Source of the DNA: an alpha proteobacterium IMCC14465
Lineage (GTDB): Bacteria > Pseudomonadota > Alphaproteobacteria > RS24
DNA length: 64,000 nucleotides
Direction of reading: 5' to 3'
Assembly (NCBI GenBank): GCA_000293845.2
Contig: ALYF01000006.1
Span: 1 to 64,000, forward strand
This document shows positions 8,440-19,037 of the stretch, one piece after another; position 1 is the first letter of the stretch; the number at the start of each line of letters is the position of its first letter. Made by a program: the position numbers and the translations under genes. The notes beneath the pieces were generated by a model. It was not told the DNA's origin, searched no databases, and was given only the letters and a program-made list of their open reading frames with translations.

Positions 8440-10611
8440 ATGCAAAACCGTATACTTATAAATGATTTACACGTTGATGAACTCTTAGCTGATTTCGTCG
8501 CCAATGAAGCCATTTCCGGTTTGGACATTACCGCAGAACAATTCTGGCAGGCCTGTTCAAATATCCTGTCGAAACACGCGCAGACAAATAAAGAGTTGTT
8601 AGCCAAGCGCGACGAGCTTCAAAAGCAAATAGATGATTGGTTTACTGAACATGCGCATCAGGCATTTGACGCCGGAGCGTATCGCGCGTTTCTTGAAGAT
8701 ATTGGGTATCTTCTGCCTGAGGGGGATGCGTTTTCAATTGAGACAGAAAATGTAGATCCTGAAATTGCTGATATTGCTGGCCCACAACTTGTTGTGCCGG
8801 TTAAAAATGCCAGATATGCGTTGAATGCCGCCAATGCAAGATGGGGCAGTTTGTATGATGCGTTTTACGGTACGGATGTTATCTCCCGCGAGGGCGATTT
8901 AGCGCCTGAGGGAGGCTATAATCCGGTTCGCGGCGCTGAGGTTATTAAGCGCGCCAAAGCGTTAATGGATGACTTTATCGGGCTGAACAATGCCAGCCAT
9001 GCCGATGTGACCAGCTATGATATTACAGAGGGCGCATTGCGGGCGACTTTGGCGTCAGGCGAAACGACGGGGCTGGTCTCGCCGGAAAAGTTTATCGGCT
9101 ATCAAGGGTCTGCGGATGCGCCAAGCTCTCTTTTGTTATGCAATCATGATTTGCATATCGACATAATCATTAATCGGGAGCATCCGATTGGTCGGGATGA
9201 CCCGGCGGGTATCGCGGATGTCGAACTTGAATCAGCTGTAACAACCATTATGGATTGTGAAGACTCCGTTGCGGCTGTCGATGCCGAAGATAAAGTTGAG
9301 ACCTATCGCAATTTGCTTGGTTTGTTACGCGGTGATTTGGCGTGTGACATGGTCAAGGGTGGTAAAACAATCACAAGGTCACTGAATAAAAACCGCGATT
9401 ATATCTCTGCCAGTGGCGCGCCTGTTACGCTGAGAGGTCTTAGTCTCATGCTTATCCGAAATGTTGGGCATTTAATGACTAATCCCGCCATTCTGGATGC
9501 TGATGGCAATGAAATCCCTGAAGGCATTATGGATGCGCTGATGACCGGTCTGCTGGCTTGGCATGATTTGAACAAGGCAGACGCTGCATCAAAAAATAGC
9601 CCGGCAGGGTCGGTTTATATTGTGAAGCCGAAAATGCATGGGCCAGAAGAAGTGGCTTTTTGTAATCAGCTCTTTGCCGATGTGGAAGCTGAGCTTGGCC
9701 TCAAGCCATTGACGCTCAAAATTGGGATTATGGATGAGGAACGCCGCACAACGCTTAATCTGAAAGAGTGTATTCGTGCTGCCAAACAGCGTGTGATTTT
9801 CATCAATACAGGTTTTCTTGACCGCACGGGGGATGAAATTCATACCTCTATGATGGCAGGTCCGATGATACGAAAAGCGGATATGAAAGCCTCGTCTTGG
9901 TTAACGGCTTATGAAGACTGGAATGTTGATGTTGGTCTTGAATGCGGTCTAAAAGGCAAGGCACAAATCGGTAAGGGCATGTGGGCCATGCCGGATTTGA
10001 TGGCAGATATGCTGGACACTAAAATCGGGCATCCAAAAGCCGGCGCGGATTGTGCTTGGGCGCCATCCCCTACAGCTGCAACCATTCACGCTGTGCATTA
10101 TCACATGGTGGATGTGGATGCTGTTCAAGATAGCTTAGCATCGCGCTCACGTGCGTCGATTGAGGACATTCTATCCATTCCTGTAGCAGAGCGCCCGAAT
10201 TGGGGTGCTGAGGATATTCAGCAAGAGCTGGATAATAACGCGCAGGGTATTCTGGGTTATGTTGTGCGCTGGGTCGAGCAAGGTGTCGGCTGTTCCAAAG
10301 TGCCGGATATTCATAATGTCGGCCTGATGGAAGACCGCGCAACGCTCAGGATTTCCAGCCAGCATATGGCGAACTGGTTGCATCACGGCATTGTTGATGA
10401 GGCGCAGGTTATGGAAACGATGAAGCGCATGGCGGCTATTGTTGACGGTCAAAATGCGGGTGACCCAGAATATAAGCCAATGGCAGATGATTTGGATGGT
10501 AGTGTCGCCTTTCAGGCGGCATGTGATCTGGTGTTCAAAGGCAAAGAACAGCCTAGCGGTTATACCGAACCTTTACTGCATCAAAGAAGGTTGGAATTTA
10601 AAGCTCTTTAA
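8440..10611 (+). CDS. glcB: malate synthase G
   Basis: 723 aa, the usual length of isoform G (isoform A is near 530). It condenses glyoxylate with acetyl-CoA to malate in the cytosol, in the glyoxylate bypass or glycolate use. Landmarks: [17 protein letters not shown] (about 265-282), the catalytic Arg region [15 protein letters not shown] (about 427), [12 protein letters not shown], and [21 protein letters not shown] with the conserved Asp/Cys/His near 530-550. No isocitrate lyase is seen in the window. It stands alone on its strand with a long upstream region. Confidence 0.96.
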   Translation: MQNRILINDLHVDELLADFVANEAISGLDITAEQFWQACSNILSKHAQTNKELLAKRDELQKQIDDWFTEHAHQAFDAGAYRAFLEDIGYLLPEGDAFSIETENVDPEIADIAGPQLVVPVKNARYALNAANARWGSLYDAFYGTDVISREGDLAPEGGYNPVRGAEVIKRAKALMDDFIGLNNASHADVTSYDITEGALRATLASGETTGLVSPEKFIGYQGSADAPSSLLLCNHDLHIDIIINREHPIGRDDPAGIADVELESAVTTIMDCEDSVAAVDAEDKVETYRNLLGLLRGDLACDMVKGGKTITRSLNKNRDYISASGAPVTLRGLSLMLIRNVGHLMTNPAILDADGNEIPEGIMDALMTGLLAWHDLNKADAASKNSPAGSVYIVKPKMHGPEEVAFCNQLFADVEAELGLKPLTLKIGIMDEERRTTLNLKECIRAAKQRVIFINTGFLDRTGDEIHTSMMAGPMIRKADMKASSWLTAYEDWNVDVGLECGLKGKAQIGKGMWAMPDLMADMLDTKIGHPKAGADCAWAPSPTAATIHAVHYHMVDVDAVQDSLASRSRASIEDILSIPVAERPNWGAEDIQQELDNNAQGILGYVVRWVEQGVGCSKVPDIHNVGLMEDRATLRISSQHMANWLHHGIVDEAQVMETMKRMAAIVDGQNAGDPEYKPMADDLDGSVAFQAACDLVFKGKEQPSGYTEPLLHQRRLEFKAL

Positions 10612-10631
10612 GCCTCAGCAATCCAAGAAAT

Positions 10632-11099
10632 TTAAGACGCTGTATTACGCCTTATCATGGTGTTGATATAGCTGAAAGTGAGAGCCGCAATTGCGCTACA
10701 GGCTGATAAGGCGATAAATCCTATGATGGTGCGGGATGCCCCGATAGGCGTGACACCGAGCAGGCTGTTCATCAATGAGAGGGCTGTAATAGCTGAGACA
10801 AAGCCTGCAGTCACATTGATGATATGATGAGAGATGGGAAGCATTCTGGATATGCGAGCCGCCACAATCAGAGATATTATCAGGCCAATGCCAAATATCG
10901 CTGAATAAAGCGGGAAGAGGTTAACCAAATCATGACCAAGGGTTGCCAGCCAAACACTTGCAGGCACGTTGACCCCCAGTGCAATTATCTCCAGCATGGC
11001 AAAACTGGAGATTAGCGTGATGCCCAGCAGATTTAATACCAGCATGGCAGGCACAAAAGCATAGGTGAATGTCAGAATTGATTTTATAATTTTTGGCAT
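10632..11099 (-). CDS. small four-helix membrane protein, unknown function
   Basis: 155 aa with four hydrophobic stretches at about residues 8-35, 55-82, 92-115 and 125-148, and short basic ends (RRNTAS). No motif recognised. Length and pattern resemble many unassigned inner-membrane proteins. It is divergent from the sugar dehydrogenase gene and convergent with malate synthase, so no operon context helps. It starts right beside the AT-rich repeats at 11107-11164. Confidence 0.65.
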   Translation of the reverse strand: MPKIIKSILTFTYAFVPAMLVLNLLGITLISSFAMLEIIALGVNVPASVWLATLGHDLVNLFPLYSAIFGIGLIISLIVAARISRMLPISHHIINVTAGFVSAITALSLMNSLLGVTPIGASRTIIGFIALSACSAIAALTFSYINTMIRRNTAS

Positions 11100-11106
11100 A
11101 ATAAAC

Positions 11107-11164
11107 TTTTAAAACATTATTTTTAAAAACACTATCTTCTAAAACATAATCTTCTAAAATAGGC
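11107..11164. repeat. four imperfect 16-bp tandem repeats in a divergent promoter region
   Basis: Successive units of the form CTTCTAAAACATAAT recur four times with changes (CTTTTAAAACATTATT, TTTTAAAAACACTAT, CTTCTAAAACATAAT, CTTCTAAAATAGG). They lie between the divergent genes at 10632-11099 and 11188-12297. They could be a regulator-binding array or simple AT-rich slippage. Confidence 0.6.
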
Positions 11165-11187
11165 GGATATAATTTATATCCAGAAAT

Positions 11188-12297
11188 ATGATGAATATGA
11201 AATATCTTGCAAGCTTATTTATAACTCTCTTTATGACTGGTTTTTTTGCTTCCACTCACATGGTGGCGGCAGAGGATTACCGTTTGGTGAAAATCACCGA
11301 TGAGCTAGATATGCCGTGGGGTCTGGCTTTTCTACCAAATGGTGATTTGCTTGTGACGGAGCTTTCTGGCTCTTTAAGACGCGTGCGTGATGGCAAAGTC
11401 TCAGCGCCTATCGGCAATGTTCCCGATGTTCTTTATGACGGTCAGGGCGGCTTGATGGATGTTGTTCTCCATCCTGATTTTGCAGAGAATAATCTCGTCT
11501 ATCTGACCTATGCGGCTGGCACGCCTGAAGCTAATCGTCTGGTATTGATGCGGGCACGGCTTGCCGATAAAACCTTGGAAAACCCAGAAACGCTGTATCA
11601 AACACAAAACAGAAATCGCCCTGTGCATTTTGGTGCGAGGCTGGTTTTTTTGAATGATGGCACATTAATTCTGACCCATGGCGATGCTTTCGATGAGCGC
11701 GAAAAGGCACAGGATTTAAGCTCTTCGACCGGGAAAATACTGCGACTAACAGAAACAGGGGACGCGCCGCCAGATAACCCTTTTATTGGTCAATCCGGTA
11801 GTCGACCTGAAATCTTTAGTTATGGGCATCGTAACCCGCAGGCGGTTGTTTATGACCCGCAAACAGACCGGATATATGCACATGAGCATGGGCCCCGCGG
11901 GGGGGACGAGTTGAATTTGATACGCCCTCGTGTGAATTATGGCTGGCCGGCGATTACTTATGGCATTGATTATAGTGGTGCGAAAATTTCACCCTACACG
12001 GCTCTGCCGGGCATGGAACAGCCCTTGACCTATTGGGATCCGTCAATCGCGCCTTCGGGCATGACCCTCTATCAGGGCGCTATGTTCCCTGAATGGCAGG
12101 GCGATTTGTTTATGACCAGCCTGCGATTTAAAAACGTCTATCATGTTGATATGCAAGACGGGTTACCAGCTCAGCAAAAGACGCTGTTTGGGGAGATTAA
12201 TCAACGCTTGCGGGATATTCGTACCGCCCCCGATGGTAGTCTCTATATCCTCGCTGAGGGGAATAAGGGTGCTATCTGGCAGGTTTTGCGTAAATAG
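11188..12297 (+). CDS. PQQ-dependent aldose sugar dehydrogenase-like protein
   Basis: 369 aa, exported: signal peptide 1-29 ending MVAA-E. The remainder is a six-bladed beta-propeller of the soluble glucose dehydrogenase/YliI (Asd) group: [30 protein letters not shown], the PQQ-pocket His in [36 protein letters not shown] and GPAI-like [12 protein letters not shown]. The family oxidises aldoses in the periplasm with PQQ and passes electrons to the respiratory chain. No PQQ synthesis genes lie in the window. ORF start is the first of three Met codons and could be a few residues off. Confidence 0.92.
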   Translation: MMNMKYLASLFITLFMTGFFASTHMVAAEDYRLVKITDELDMPWGLAFLPNGDLLVTELSGSLRRVRDGKVSAPIGNVPDVLYDGQGGLMDVVLHPDFAENNLVYLTYAAGTPEANRLVLMRARLADKTLENPETLYQTQNRNRPVHFGARLVFLNDGTLILTHGDAFDEREKAQDLSSSTGKILRLTETGDAPPDNPFIGQSGSRPEIFSYGHRNPQAVVYDPQTDRIYAHEHGPRGGDELNLIRPRVNYGWPAITYGIDYSGAKISPYTALPGMEQPLTYWDPSIAPSGMTLYQGAMFPEWQGDLFMTSLRFKNVYHVDMQDGLPAQQKTLFGEINQRLRDIRTAPDGSLYILAEGNKGAIWQVLRK

Positions 12298-12365
12298 CGG
12301 CAATAGGGCTGGACGTTTCACTGCTTCTGGCCTATAAAACCACAAATATTTTATGGAGTTTCAAA

Positions 12366-12545
12366 ATGGCTGTACCAAAGCGAAAAACGACACCGTCCAG
12401 ACGCGGTATGCGACGTGCTTCTGATGCGCTGAAAAATCCTACCTATGTGGAAAATCCCGATAGCGGCGAATTGCACCGTCCGCATCATATTGATTTGAAA
12501 AGCGGTATTTATCGTGGTCGTCAGGTTATTGAGCCAAAAGACTAA
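12366..12545 (+). CDS. rpmF: 50S ribosomal protein L32
   Basis: 59 aa: [20 protein letters not shown] at the start, then a C-terminal part with [20 protein letters not shown]. This is the alphaproteobacterial form of L32, which lacks the zinc cysteines found in some lineages. It is part of the large ribosomal subunit. TTTATGGAG lies a few bases before the ATG. The stop overlaps by 4 bases the end of the convergent pabC-like gene. The usual partner plsX is not next to it. Confidence 0.96.
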   Translation: MAVPKRKTTPSRRGMRRASDALKNPTYVENPDSGELHRPHHIDLKSGIYRGRQVIEPKD

Positions 12546-13396
12546 ACGTCAATAACCACTCCCGATTTATGAATTTCTGAAATCGCCTGCATTGCGGGCG
12601 ATTTTTCTTTTGTCACACCATTTATTTCTACCACAGGGACTGCGCCTGTCAGGCTGTTGCAGATGAAAATATGCGCGGCTGCCTGAACGCGGGCTAATGT
12701 CAGACTTTCTTCTCTTATCGGCGCACCATCCAGATTACCGCGTGTGAGTATTTCACCGCGTATAATGCCATCTAGCGTCCCGTCACTTAGAAGCGGGGTT
12801 CGCCATTGCTTGTTTTCAAATATAAAAATATTTGCCGCGGCGGCACAGGTCACATGACCGACTTCGTTTAACAGTAAGGCTTCATCCGCACCTGCTGCCA
12901 CAGCCTCTTTGCGGGCGAGGATATTATCCATATAAGAAAGCGACTTAATGCGGCTCGTTAGGTTAGCGGATGGGCGGCATAGGGTGCTGATATGTAAGGT
13001 GACGGATTTTGGCGGCGGCGGGCAGGGGGCGGCTGTTAAGAGCCAGTTTGATTGCGCGTCTGGGCTGATAGCTAGCCCGCGCCCACCATTACCCCGACTA
13101 ACACCACGACTAACGGAGAGCCGCAGCACAAAGGCTTGCGCCGCGTCAGTCTTATTATTTGAAACCATATGATGGATGAGGTTTTGGCCTGCCGCATGAA
13201 TATCATGGGCGGTATAGGGTGTGTTTATCTCCAGCAGGTCAAGCGCTGTGGTCAGACGTTTCCAATGGTTTTCAAAAAACGCGACGCCCGCGCTGGTTGC
13301 ATAAAGCGTTTCAAAAACACCGTCACCAAGCAGAAAGCCTCTATCTGATGGCGAAACTGTGCCGTTATCTTCGAAATTACCATTCTGCCAGATCAT
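12542..13396 (-). CDS. pabC: aminodeoxychorismate lyase-like class IV aminotransferase
   Basis: 284 aa, fold-type IV PLP enzyme. The PLP Lys is in [19 protein letters not shown] (about residue 150), followed by [23 protein letters not shown] and [11 protein letters not shown], typical of the ADC lyase/BCAT/D-amino acid family. Its place 3 bases after pabA, which follows pabB, supports 4-amino-4-deoxychorismate lyase making p-aminobenzoate for folate. A branched-chain aminotransferase role is possible by sequence but less likely by context. Opening [20 protein letters not shown] fits the family. Confidence 0.87.
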   Translation of the reverse strand: MIWQNGNFEDNGTVSPSDRGFLLGDGVFETLYATSAGVAFFENHWKRLTTALDLLEINTPYTAHDIHAAGQNLIHHMVSNNKTDAAQAFVLRLSVSRGVSRGNGGRGLAISPDAQSNWLLTAAPCPPPPKSVTLHISTLCRPSANLTSRIKSLSYMDNILARKEAVAAGADEALLLNEVGHVTCAAAANIFIFENKQWRTPLLSDGTLDGIIRGEILTRGNLDGAPIREESLTLARVQAAAHIFICNSLTGAVPVVEINGVTKEKSPAMQAISEIHKSGVVIDV

Positions 13397-13399
13397 GTT

Positions 13400-14017
13400 T
13401 TATCCAGCCTTACTCATTTCAGGCATTTCATCTGGCGTAAAACGACGATGTGGGATGCCCGCACAAGTGAAAAAATTAGAGAGCAGAAGATGCCCGTTTT
13501 GCGTCAAAATACTTTCGGGGTGGAATTGATAGCCGTAAACTTTATCGGCATCATTTGCTACTGCCATCACAACCTCATCAAGAGAATGTGCAATTTCAGT
13601 CAGTCCTTCAGGTGTCCGGGTGACGCAAAGCGCATGGTAGCGCGCGGCTTCAAATGGCATAGCGAGCGTGTCAAACAAAGCATGATGATTGTGATAAATG
13701 TCGTCAGATACACCATGGCGCGGCTGTGGGGCGCGGTCGACTGTGCCGCCATAAGCTACCGCAATCGCCTGATGCCCAAGACACACACCCAAAATAGGTA
13801 TTTTGCCACGAAAATGGCGGACAAGTTCTATACTGATACCAGCTTTTTCAGGCGTGGCGGGGCCGGGGGAAATGATGATGGCTTGTGGGGCTAGCTGCTC
13901 TATAGTTTCTAAATCAACCGCATCATGACGCAATACCGCGCGGTCAAGGCCTAGCTCTCCGATATAACGTGCGAGTGTATGCACAAAGCTGTCATAATTA
14001 TCAATCAGTAAAATCAT
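13400..14017 (-). CDS. pabA: aminodeoxychorismate synthase glutamine amidotransferase (component II)
   Basis: 205 aa class I glutamine amidotransferase: MILLIDNYDSFVHTLARY, PGPATPEKAG, the nucleophile Cys in LGVCLGHQAIA (about residue 79) and the His-Glu pair in YQFHPESILT (about 170). It gives ammonia from glutamine to PabB. The same protein can serve anthranilate synthase in organisms with one copy. Start overlaps the pabB stop by 4 bases, so translation is coupled. Confidence 0.92.
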   Translation of the reverse strand: MILLIDNYDSFVHTLARYIGELGLDRAVLRHDAVDLETIEQLAPQAIIISPGPATPEKAGISIELVRHFRGKIPILGVCLGHQAIAVAYGGTVDRAPQPRHGVSDDIYHNHHALFDTLAMPFEAARYHALCVTRTPEGLTEIAHSLDEVVMAVANDADKVYGYQFHPESILTQNGHLLLSNFFTCAGIPHRRFTPDEMPEMSKAG

Positions 14018-15471
14018 GTTGCTATTTTCTTGCCCGCTTGCACCTTTTCAGGCGCACCAATAGCATTCATTAGCCCTCGGGCTTTGTCCAGCGTTTCCAG
14101 ATATTCCGCTTCGGGTTGACTATCGGCGACAATACCTCCGCCAACTTGAAAGGTGATTTTTTTGTCTCGAATAATAGCGGTGCGGATGAGTATGTTCATA
14201 TCCATGGCACCGTCAAAACCGATATAACCGAGTGCGCCCGTATAAGGCCCACGGCAATTATTTTCCAGTTCAGCAATAATCTCCATGGCGCGGATTTTTG
14301 GCGCGCCGGATATCGAGCCGCCGGGGAAACAGGCCTCCAGCACATCGGGCGGGGTTAAACCATTGCGGAGCTTGCCGGAGATAATAGACACAAGATGATG
14401 CACCGTCTCAAAGGACTCGGCCTGACACAGGGCGGAGACTTTCATACTGCCGTCCTCGCATATTCGAGATAAATCATTGCGTAAGAGATCAACAATCATC
14501 ACATTTTCAGCCTTGTCCTTTAGACTCGCCTCAAGCTCTGCCAGTAATGCTTTATCAATTATAGGGTCTTCACTTCGCGGGCGCGTGCCTTTTATCGGGC
14601 GGGTCTCTACATTTTGCTGATTACATTCCAGAAAGCGCTCCGGTGAGGCTGACGCCAACACCCAGCTCCCGAAATTGGCATAGGCGGCGAAAGGGCCCGG
14701 CGAAATGTGCCGCAGACGCGTGTAATAGCTCAGGGGCGTGTCATCTGAGGCGATGTGACCGCTAAATCTGTGAGATAAATTCGCCTGAAAAATATCGCCG
14801 GCATGGATGTAATCAATGACCTTTTGCACCCGTGATTTAAAAACAGAGGCCTCTATATCGGCAGTTATGTTGCCATCTTTTTTGCCGGATTCTGGAAAAT
14901 ATGCGGCTGGAATATTGGGCAGGCCATGCAAGGTCTTTTTAAGATTTTCAATTTTGAGACGGGCGAGATTACTGCGTTCTGCGGCGCCTTGTGCTGGAAA
15001 ACCTGTTGAGAAGACAAAACAGCGATGCGTCTGGTGGTCAAAGCCAAGCACGAGGTCATAAAAGCCAACGGCCAAATCGGGAAGTTGTGTGTCGTCAATG
15101 GCATAGGGTGGTTGATGCGGTGGGAGTGTTTCAAGGCTCTGTGCCAAATCATAACCAAACAGCCCAGCTACGCCGCCTTTAAAGGGGGGGGCGTCAGGCC
15201 AATGGGTTTTTAGCCCTATCCAGTCTTCCTGCCATTGATAAAGTTTTGTTTTGAGTTGAGCGAAGGGGTTATCGGACGGGTTTTTAAGGGCAAAGGTCTC
15301 GAATGGGTCATGCATTATAAAACTGTAACGCCCTGCAGGGTGTTGTGTGTCGGCGGAGTCCAGCCATATGGCATAGGGCTTTTCGGCAATCGCGGAGAAA
15401 TAAGCCAGCGGGTCAACCCAGTGGAGTTCTTCCGCAATCGCCCCACTTGCCATGATATGCGTGTCGATCAT
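14014..15471 (-). CDS. pabB: aminodeoxychorismate synthase component I
   Basis: 485 aa chorismate-binding enzyme. The C-terminal two-thirds carries the conserved ETRPIKGTRPRS with the Lys that marks PabB (TrpE has Ala there), then DLLRNDLSRICEDGSM, FPGGSISGAPKIRAMEII and GALGYIGFDGAMDMNILIRT. It aminates chorismate to 4-amino-4-deoxychorismate with ammonia from PabA. First gene of a pabB-pabA-pabC operon that contains all three steps from chorismate to p-aminobenzoate. The N-terminal region is variable and the exact start is less certain. Confidence 0.92.
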   Translation of the reverse strand: MIDTHIMASGAIAEELHWVDPLAYFSAIAEKPYAIWLDSADTQHPAGRYSFIMHDPFETFALKNPSDNPFAQLKTKLYQWQEDWIGLKTHWPDAPPFKGGVAGLFGYDLAQSLETLPPHQPPYAIDDTQLPDLAVGFYDLVLGFDHQTHRCFVFSTGFPAQGAAERSNLARLKIENLKKTLHGLPNIPAAYFPESGKKDGNITADIEASVFKSRVQKVIDYIHAGDIFQANLSHRFSGHIASDDTPLSYYTRLRHISPGPFAAYANFGSWVLASASPERFLECNQQNVETRPIKGTRPRSEDPIIDKALLAELEASLKDKAENVMIVDLLRNDLSRICEDGSMKVSALCQAESFETVHHLVSIISGKLRNGLTPPDVLEACFPGGSISGAPKIRAMEIIAELENNCRGPYTGALGYIGFDGAMDMNILIRTAIIRDKKITFQVGGGIVADSQPEAEYLETLDKARGLMNAIGAPEKVQAGKKIAT

Positions 15472-15515
15472 TATGTCCCGATTATGCTGTTAGTTACTGG
15501 CATGACGCTGAACTC

Positions 15516-16289
15516 TCAATAATTGTCTTTAAGCGTTCGAATCTGGGCAAAGACATCGACCAAATTCGCGCCGGTCATACCCAGATGCTTTTGAATGGAC
15601 GCATCTCCTGCCCGCAGAAACGGGTTCGTCGCAAGCTCGGTTGCTATAGAAGCCGGGACGGTAGGCTTATCTGCGGCTCTGAGTGTTTCAATTTCTGCAA
15701 CTCGGTCAGCGAGGTTTTGATTATCCGGATCTATTGTCACGGCGAAACGTGCATTGGCCTCGGTATATTCATGGGCGCAATATATGAGGGTCTCGGGTGG
15801 CAGATTGGTGATTTTCTTGAGTGAGGCCCACATTTGTTGCGCCGTACCTTCAAACAGACGCCCGCAGCCGAGCATGAATAATGTATCGCCGACAAAAGCA
15901 CAGCCATTCTCGCAAAAATAATAGGCGATATGGCCTTTCGTATGCCCGCCAACATTGAGGATGCGTATTTGGGCGTCGCCCAGTGTTATCATATCGCTAT
16001 CGTCGAGTGCTTCATCCAATCCAGGGATTTTGTCTGCATCTCCAGCAGGCCCGTATATTTTACATCCCGTTTTTTCTTTAAGTTCCAGATTACCGCCCAC
16101 ATGGTCATAATGATGATGCGTGTTGTAAATGGCGGTAAGGTTCCAGTTTCTGTCTGCTAAGGCCTGAAGCAAAGGCGCAGCATCTGGCGTGTCGATGCTG
16201 GCGGTTTCGCCACTGGCGGCATGATGCACCAGATAGCCGTAATTATCATTCAGACAGGGGATTTGGATAATGTCTATTTCTTGCATCAC
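15516..16289 (-). CDS. gloB: hydroxyacylglutathione hydrolase (glyoxalase II)
   Basis: 257 aa metallo-beta-lactamase-fold thioesterase. Metal motif NTHHHYDHVGGN (THxHxDH) near residue 56, then GGHTKGHIAYYF, VGDTLFMLGCGRLFEG and IYCAHEYTEANARFA. It hydrolyses S-lactoylglutathione to lactate and glutathione in methylglyoxal detoxification. The C-terminal HAGH domain has TNPFLRAGD. It is divergent from the methyltransferase gene at 16361, a common neighbour in alphaproteobacteria. Confidence 0.95.
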   Translation of the reverse strand: MMQEIDIIQIPCLNDNYGYLVHHAASGETASIDTPDAAPLLQALADRNWNLTAIYNTHHHYDHVGGNLELKEKTGCKIYGPAGDADKIPGLDEALDDSDMITLGDAQIRILNVGGHTKGHIAYYFCENGCAFVGDTLFMLGCGRLFEGTAQQMWASLKKITNLPPETLIYCAHEYTEANARFAVTIDPDNQNLADRVAEIETLRAADKPTVPASIATELATNPFLRAGDASIQKHLGMTGANLVDVFAQIRTLKDNY

Positions 16290-16360
16290 ATTTTAACCTT
16301 CTTTGAGTTAATTTAGCCTGTCTATAAGTAATTTGCCATTTGTTCTGCTAAGTTATTTTT

Positions 16361-17095
16361 ATGCGCTTTGATATTCTGGATTTGAAAGAATTTTACGACG
16401 GGCAAATCGGGCAGCTTGCGCTTGAATTATTGTCTGAGCGACTTGTTGACAGATGGCCGTCTCTGAAAGACCAAAGGCTGTGTAGCATTGGCTATGGCCT
16501 GCCTTATATTGAACGCAACTGGCCCGACGATAACGCCACTGCTTTAATGCCAGCCATTATGGGCGTTGTGCCATGGCCTGCGGGTAAGAAAAACAAGTCT
16601 GCACTGGTTAATGAAGTGCATCTGCCGCTGGCGGATAATTCTGTCGATAATGTTCTGATTATTCATGCGCTTGAAGTGACATATGACCCTGAAACCATGA
16701 TGCATGAATTATGGCGCGTACTTGTGCCGGGCGGTCGTGTGTTGATTGTCGTGCCGTCGCGAAGTGGTATCTGGGCGCGCCGAGACATCACGCCATGGGG
16801 GAGTGGTCGTCCCTTCAGCCGCCGTCAGTTGCGGCATTTATTGCGCGATGCAGGTTTTTCGCCCATGGACTGGTCGGCATGTCTGGCAGCGCCCCCTACA
16901 CGTTGGGCGCCTATGAGACGCATTGCAAAAATCGTGGAACGTCCGATGAGGCGTGTTTTGCCGCAGCTATGTGGGTTAAATATTGTGGAGGCTCAGAAGC
17001 TGGTATATGCCCCGGTTAATCGTACGAGAAGTCGATCATTTGTGCTGAAGCCGGTATCGAGACCGGCGTTTATTCCGCGAATGGATAAGTTTTAA
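16361..17095 (+). CDS. class I SAM-dependent methyltransferase, substrate unknown
   Basis: 244 aa methyltransferase of the type found beside gloB in alphaproteobacteria. The SAM motif I is weak (LCSIGYGLPYIE near residue 43), but the later segment VDNVLIIHALEVTYDPETMMHELWRVLVPGGRVLIVVPSR (in parts) is the standard motif II-III pattern of class I enzymes. The tail is basic. Substrate not known. It converges with metW with only 2 bases between stops. Confidence 0.82.
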   Translation: MRFDILDLKEFYDGQIGQLALELLSERLVDRWPSLKDQRLCSIGYGLPYIERNWPDDNATALMPAIMGVVPWPAGKKNKSALVNEVHLPLADNSVDNVLIIHALEVTYDPETMMHELWRVLVPGGRVLIVVPSRSGIWARRDITPWGSGRPFSRRQLRHLLRDAGFSPMDWSACLAAPPTRWAPMRRIAKIVERPMRRVLPQLCGLNIVEAQKLVYAPVNRTRSRSFVLKPVSRPAFIPRMDKF

Positions 17096-17097
17096 AT

Positions 17098-17745
17098 TTA
17101 CATCTCTTTTTGTGAGGAGACGACAAAGAGTGCTTGCTCGGCGATTAAGTTCATTAAAGGGCCTGCAGAGCTTTCCACATGTTTGACTTTATCATTCGAC
17201 AGAATGAAGCTTTTTTCGATTTGCAAACCCAACTCATCGCAAAGACCAATAAAATCCTCAATCGTGCAGAGATGAATATTCGGCGTATTATACCATTGTG
17301 CATCCAGTGTGGATGTGACCGGCATACGGCCTTTAAACATGAGATAAAACCGCACCCGCCAATTGGCAAAATTCGGGAAAGACACAATCAGCTTTTTTCC
17401 TATGCGTGCCAATTCTTGAAGCACCGAGTCCGGGCGCTGCGTGGCCTGTAAGGTTTGACTTAAAATAGCATAGTCAAAACCATTATCGGGGAAATGCTTG
17501 AGGTCTCTATCAGCGTCGCCTTGCACGACTGACAGACCGCGCGCCACACAAGCATTCACGCCAGCCTGAGAGATTTCAACACCTCTGCCATCAATATTTT
17601 TTTCGGATTTCAGCAGGTCAAGTAAATCACCTTCGCCACAACCAATATCCAGAACCCGGGCTCCACTTGGAATAAGGTCGCAAATAAGCTGTAAATCCTT
17701 ACGCTCTGACACGCTTAATGAATGGATTGAACGGGTTTCACTCAT
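17098..17745 (-). CDS. metW: methionine biosynthesis protein MetW
   Basis: 215 aa methyltransferase-fold protein: [17 protein letters not shown] (residues 33-49), [36 protein letters not shown]. MetW is needed with MetX for homoserine O-acyltransfer in many proteobacteria. Its ATG overlaps the metX stop by 4 bases, the classic metX-metW pair. Confidence 0.94.
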   Translation of the reverse strand: MSETRSIHSLSVSERKDLQLICDLIPSGARVLDIGCGEGDLLDLLKSEKNIDGRGVEISQAGVNACVARGLSVVQGDADRDLKHFPDNGFDYAILSQTLQATQRPDSVLQELARIGKKLIVSFPNFANWRVRFYLMFKGRMPVTSTLDAQWYNTPNIHLCTIEDFIGLCDELGLQIEKSFILSNDKVKHVESSAGPLMNLIAEQALFVVSSQKEM

Positions 17746-18929
17746 GTCAGACCTCGCATGTCTGACTCGCCTGTCACGCCCCGGTCTTTAGCGACTGACC
17801 TTAAAAAACCGTTCAGGGTTTTAAACATTTCCGGTTCATCGAGCAGAAACGCATCATGCCCTTTATCGCTTTCAATCTCGACAAAACTGACATTCGCGCC
17901 AGCGGCATTGAGAGCGCGGACCACATGGATGCTCTCGGATGTTGGAAACAGCCAGTCACTGGTGAAAGACACAACGCAGAAGCGTGTATCTGAATTTGTG
18001 AAAGCCGCCGCCAGCTTGCCGTCATGCTCGGCGGCAATATCGAAATAATCCATGGCGCGGGTTATGTAGAGATAGCTATTGGCATCAAAGCGTTCCACAA
18101 AAGTAAAACCCTGATGACGCAAATAGCTCTCTATTTGGAAATCTGCTTCAAAGCCATAGCTCAGGGCGTCACGGTCTTGAAGATTACGTCCAAATTTCCG
18201 CGTTAAGGCAGTTTCCGACAAATAGGTGATATGTGCCGCCATGCGTGCCACCGCCAACCCTTTGCGGGGCTGGGTTTTTTCTGCGTGATAATTACCGCCA
18301 TGCCAGTCAATATCCGCCATAATTGCCTGACGGCCGACCTCGTGAAAGGCGATATTTTGCGCTGAATGACGCGCAGAACCGGCAATAGGAATCGCACTGA
18401 AAACTTTTTCGGGGAATGAATTAGCCCATTCCAGCACCTGCATCCCGCCCATAGATCCGCCAATCACGGTTAGAAGCGAGTCAATGCCCAGCGCGTCGAG
18501 CAATTTGGCTTGTGCGCGCACCATATCCGTGATGGTGATGACCGGAAAATCCAACCCATATGGTTTTCCGGTTGCCGGATTGATGCTGGCAGGACCTGTT
18601 GAGCCACTGCACCCGCCAATAACATTACTGCAAATGATAAAATATTTTTCTGGATCGAGTGGTTTCCCGGGCCCAATCATGGTGTTCCACCAACCAGGGC
18701 GCTCGGTCATTGGGTTTTCACCCGCAGCGAATTGATCGCCGGTCAATGCGTGACAAATGAGAATCGTGTTGGATTTATCCTTGTTCAGCTTGCCCCAGCT
18801 GCAATAGGCCACAGTAAAGGGTTGCAAGCTTTCGCCGCTGACCAATTGCAGGGGAGAATCAAAAACATGAACTTTGCTTTCGCCCGCAATAGGCTCTTTA
18901 CCTGACTTATCTAGCTGTATTTCCTGCAT
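17742..18929 (-). CDS. metX: homoserine O-acyltransferase MetX
   Basis: 395 aa alpha/beta hydrolase. Motifs: the nucleophile Ser in [15 protein letters not shown] (about residue 160), [18 protein letters not shown], Asp in [11 protein letters not shown] and His in [14 protein letters not shown]. It acylates homoserine (acetyl or succinyl; the specificity cannot be read safely) as the first step of methionine synthesis. The leader was checked for a SAM-II riboswitch and none was recognised. An inverted CGTAAAT...ATTTACG pair (about 18938-18994) in the divergent region toward chorismate mutase could be an operator. Confidence 0.95.
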   Translation of the reverse strand: MQEIQLDKSGKEPIAGESKVHVFDSPLQLVSGESLQPFTVAYCSWGKLNKDKSNTILICHALTGDQFAAGENPMTERPGWWNTMIGPGKPLDPEKYFIICSNVIGGCSGSTGPASINPATGKPYGLDFPVITITDMVRAQAKLLDALGIDSLLTVIGGSMGGMQVLEWANSFPEKVFSAIPIAGSARHSAQNIAFHEVGRQAIMADIDWHGGNYHAEKTQPRKGLAVARMAAHITYLSETALTRKFGRNLQDRDALSYGFEADFQIESYLRHQGFTFVERFDANSYLYITRAMDYFDIAAEHDGKLAAAFTNSDTRFCVVSFTSDWLFPTSESIHVVRALNAAGANVSFVEIESDKGHDAFLLDEPEMFKTLNGFLRSVAKDRGVTGESDMRGLT

Positions 18930-19037
18930 AATTATCCGTAAATGACGCGAACTGTTAAAAATGTCAATCTATGCTTTGATTTTAAGTATTTACGCTATTA
19001 TGACTACCATTCTTAGGTACATGTTGGATAGAACAAG

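Noticed and set aside
18930-19037. Possible SAM-II riboswitch in the metX leader
   Set aside because: The 108-bp region was read on the minus strand; the conserved SAM-II core and pseudoknot were not recognised.
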